Source: Paenarthrobacter aurescens TC1
GTDB taxonomy: Bacteria > Actinomycetota > Actinomycetes > Actinomycetales > Micrococcaceae
Length of the DNA stretch: 64,000 nucleotides
Direction of reading: 5' to 3'
Assembly (NCBI GenBank): GCA_000014925.1
Contig: CP000474.1
Location: 3,100,001-3,164,000 of the forward strand
Below are positions 62,486-64,000 of the stretch, one piece after another (within the stretch, counting starts at the first letter, position 1; every line of letters starts with the position of its first letter). The notes under the pieces were generated by a model. It ran no database searches and was not told the DNA's origin. It saw only the letters and a program-made list of their open reading frames with translations. Both the position numbers and the translations under genes were made by a program.

Positions 62486-63631
62486 TCAGGCGGGCACTGA
62501 CACCGTAGTCACCGGCATGGAGGAATCCGGCGCGAAGGAAACTCCACTGGGACTGATGCCGGCCATGATCAGCTGGGCACCAAGCGCAGCAACCATAGCC
62601 CCGTTATCCGTGCACAGGCCCAGCGGCGGAACATGCAGCGTGATCCCGGCGGAGGCACAACGCTGCCCAGTCAACTCGCGGAGCCTCGAGTTCGCTGCCA
62701 CACCCCCACCGAGCAGGACGTCCGTGATGCCGTGCTCTTTGCAAGCCAGGACTGCCTTCGAACTGATGACGTCCACCACGGCTTCCTGGAACGCTGCGGC
62801 AATGTCTGCCACGGGGACTTCCTCGCCACGGGCTTCGAACTGCTCAACACACCGGGCCACCGCTGTTTTCAGGCCGCTGAAAGACCAGTCGTAGCGGTGC
62901 GGCCCCTTCTCCTCCGCCGTACCCATGTACTTGGGCTGAGTGAGTCCGCGCGGGAAACGGATGGACTTGGGGTTTCCTTGGTGCGCCAGCTTGTCGATTG
63001 CAGGCCCACCCGGGTAGCCGAGACCAAGGATGCGGGCCACTTTGTCATAGGCTTCACCGGCGGCGTCGTCGATGGTTGACCCCAGGAGTTCCACGTCATC
63101 CGTGATGCTCCGGATGCGCAGGATTTCCGTGTGCCCACCCGATACCAGCAATGCCCCGAGGTTCTCCGGGAGCTTGCCTGCACCCAAGCCGGCGGCAGCA
63201 ACGGCGTCGTGCTTTCCTTCCGAAACCCGGTTGCCGTCCAGCAGTCCCACCCCAACGTGTGCCACCAAATGGTTGATCGCGTACAGCGGCTTGCCGGTGG
63301 CAACGGCCAGCGCCTTCGCGGCACAAACACCCACCATGAGCGCACCGGCCAGGCCCGGGCCGGACGTGACGGCTATGGCGTCGATGTCCTCCAAGGTGAC
63401 ACCGGCCTCTTGCAGTGACTCCTGCAAGGTGGGCACAAAGGCGTCCAAGTGCGCGCGCGAAGCGATCTCCGGGATGACCCCGCCAAAGCGGACATGCTCA
63501 TCCATTGACGAGGACACGGTGTTGGTCAACAGGGTGGTACCCCGCACGATTCCAACGCCGGTCTCGTCGCAGGATGACTCGATGCCAAGCACCAGCGGCT
63601 GCTTCTGCTGTTCCGGAAATGGCCGGCTCAC
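62486..63631 (-). CDS. tsaD: tRNA threonylcarbamoyladenosine synthesis protein TsaD
   Basis: A 381-residue ASKHA-fold enzyme that, with TsaB and TsaE, transfers threonylcarbamoyl to A37 of ANN-decoding tRNAs. It has [15 protein letters not shown], the metal histidines in [24 protein letters not shown], and [17 protein letters not shown] 63631 overlaps the rimI stop by 4 bases; rimI-tsaD is the standard actinobacterial order. Confidence 0.96.
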   Translation of the reverse strand: MSRPFPEQQKQPLVLGIESSCDETGVGIVRGTTLLTNTVSSSMDEHVRFGGVIPEIASRAHLDAFVPTLQESLQEAGVTLEDIDAIAVTSGPGLAGALMVGVCAAKALAVATGKPLYAINHLVAHVGVGLLDGNRVSEGKHDAVAAAGLGAGKLPENLGALLVSGGHTEILRIRSITDDVELLGSTIDDAAGEAYDKVARILGLGYPGGPAIDKLAHQGNPKSIRFPRGLTQPKYMGTAEEKGPHRYDWSFSGLKTAVARCVEQFEARGEEVPVADIAAAFQEAVVDVISSKAVLACKEHGITDVLLGGGVAANSRLRELTGQRCASAGITLHVPPLGLCTDNGAMVAALGAQLIMAGISPSGVSFAPDSSMPVTTVSVPA

Positions 63632-64000
63632 GCTGTGGCTCCTTCTTGGGACTCATGTTTGTTCAGTTCAAGACGCATGATCAGGGCATCGGTACCGTCC
63701 CGGTAATAGCGGGGACGCACGTGGATCTGCTCGAAGCCGAAGCGCAAGTACAGTTGTTGGGCGCGGGGGTTATCCGCCCGGACTTCCAGCAGGACGTCTG
63801 CCGCACGGCGGCGCCGCGCTTCATCAATCAGTTCCGTCAGGATGGCCGAGCCGATTCCCTTGCCTTCGAGTTCAGGCACGACGGCGATCGTCTGGACGTC
63901 CGCGATCGGCTCGATGCACATCAATCCGGCGTAGGCCACGATCTCCCCTGCAACCTCGGCCACCACATAGCGCCGGGTCTCGGGCTGGGCCAACTCATCG
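63628..64000 (-). CDS. rimI: Ribosomal protein S18-alanine N-acetyltransferase RimI (5' truncated)
   Basis: The C-terminal 123 residues of a GNAT enzyme; the frame stays open (Asp-Glu-Leu-Ala...) to the window edge, so the start lies outside. The acetyl-CoA motif is [15 protein letters not shown] and the end is [29 protein letters not shown], typical of RimI. It overlaps tsaD by 4 bases. Confidence 0.93.
   Translation of the reverse strand, partial: DELAQPETRRYVVAEVAGEIVAYAGLMCIEPIADVQTIAVVPELEGKGIGSAILTELIDEARRRRAADVLLEVRADNPRAQQLYLRFGFEQIHVRPRYYRDGTDALIMRLELNKHESQEGATA

Overview
The window is 64 kb of GC-rich actinobacterial chromosome. Gene content (two GuaB-type proteins plus GuaA, a SepX/GlpR-type divisome gene beside galU and rimJ, HrcA-type CIRCE boxes, a Zur-type box before a Cys-free L36, a SipW-type secretion operon, Arr) and the near match of many proteins to what I remember from Micrococcaceae point to Arthrobacter or Paenarthrobacter. 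This placement is from recall, not from a search. Almost everything is chromosomal and in good order; I see no prophage, plasmid backbone, CRISPR array or intact IS element.

Layout. 1-10 kb: truncated osmolyte-type ABC ATPase, rsgA, Nudix, GH35 beta-galactosidase, pirin, BadF-type sugar kinase, nitronate monooxygenase, a divergent LysR/YnfM-type MFS pair and a TMEM175-type channel. 10-21 kb: two Lrp regulators around an MFS exporter, DUF1761, CorA, ZapE, ferritin, a Usp-CrcB-CrcB operon (fluoride), UbiB-like kinase with PadR, a second PadR with a HAAS-type membrane protein, and rifampin ADP-ribosyltransferase. 21-29 kb: SipW operon (substrate, signal peptidase, Hpt-like protein), tRNA-Ala(CGC), an NmrA-type gene, the galU-rimJ-SepX/GlpR division locus, 5-FTHF cyclo-ligase, FmdB and a SAF protein. 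29-36.5 kb: a 1,393-residue DUF4011-helicase-Vsr protein, guaA, DUF3817, SURF1. 36.6-46.6 kb: a 58-bp tandem repeat, PTS EIIA, glpD, a 14-bp repeat, a WXG-type three-gene module, guaB3, an ABC exporter and guaB. 46.6-54 kb: two coupled acyltransferase-SGNH genes, a flavin monooxygenase, a SemiSWEET-like protein and a LuxR regulator. 54-64 kb: groES-groEL, a THUMP-like methyltransferase, an AroE-like dehydrogenase, the zinc-responsive CobW/L36 pair, a GCS2-type carboxylate-amine ligase, a patch of gene debris, then tsaD and rimI.

Three points stand out. First, about 22 genes begin 6 or 7 nt after a TANNNT hexamer, the layout of leaderless transcription, and this settles many start codons. Second, the DUF4011-helicase-Vsr protein has the architecture of Hhe-type antiphage proteins, but its P-loop lysine is Gln and its Walker B and GDxxQ-like motifs are changed, while the Vsr-like nuclease residues remain; it sits beside guaA, not in a defence island. 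Third, several control regions carry clear repeats: paired CIRCE boxes, a Zur-type box that fills a promoter spacer, a three-copy 10-bp-phased PadR repeat, and unexplained tandem repeats before SURF1, glpD and guaB.
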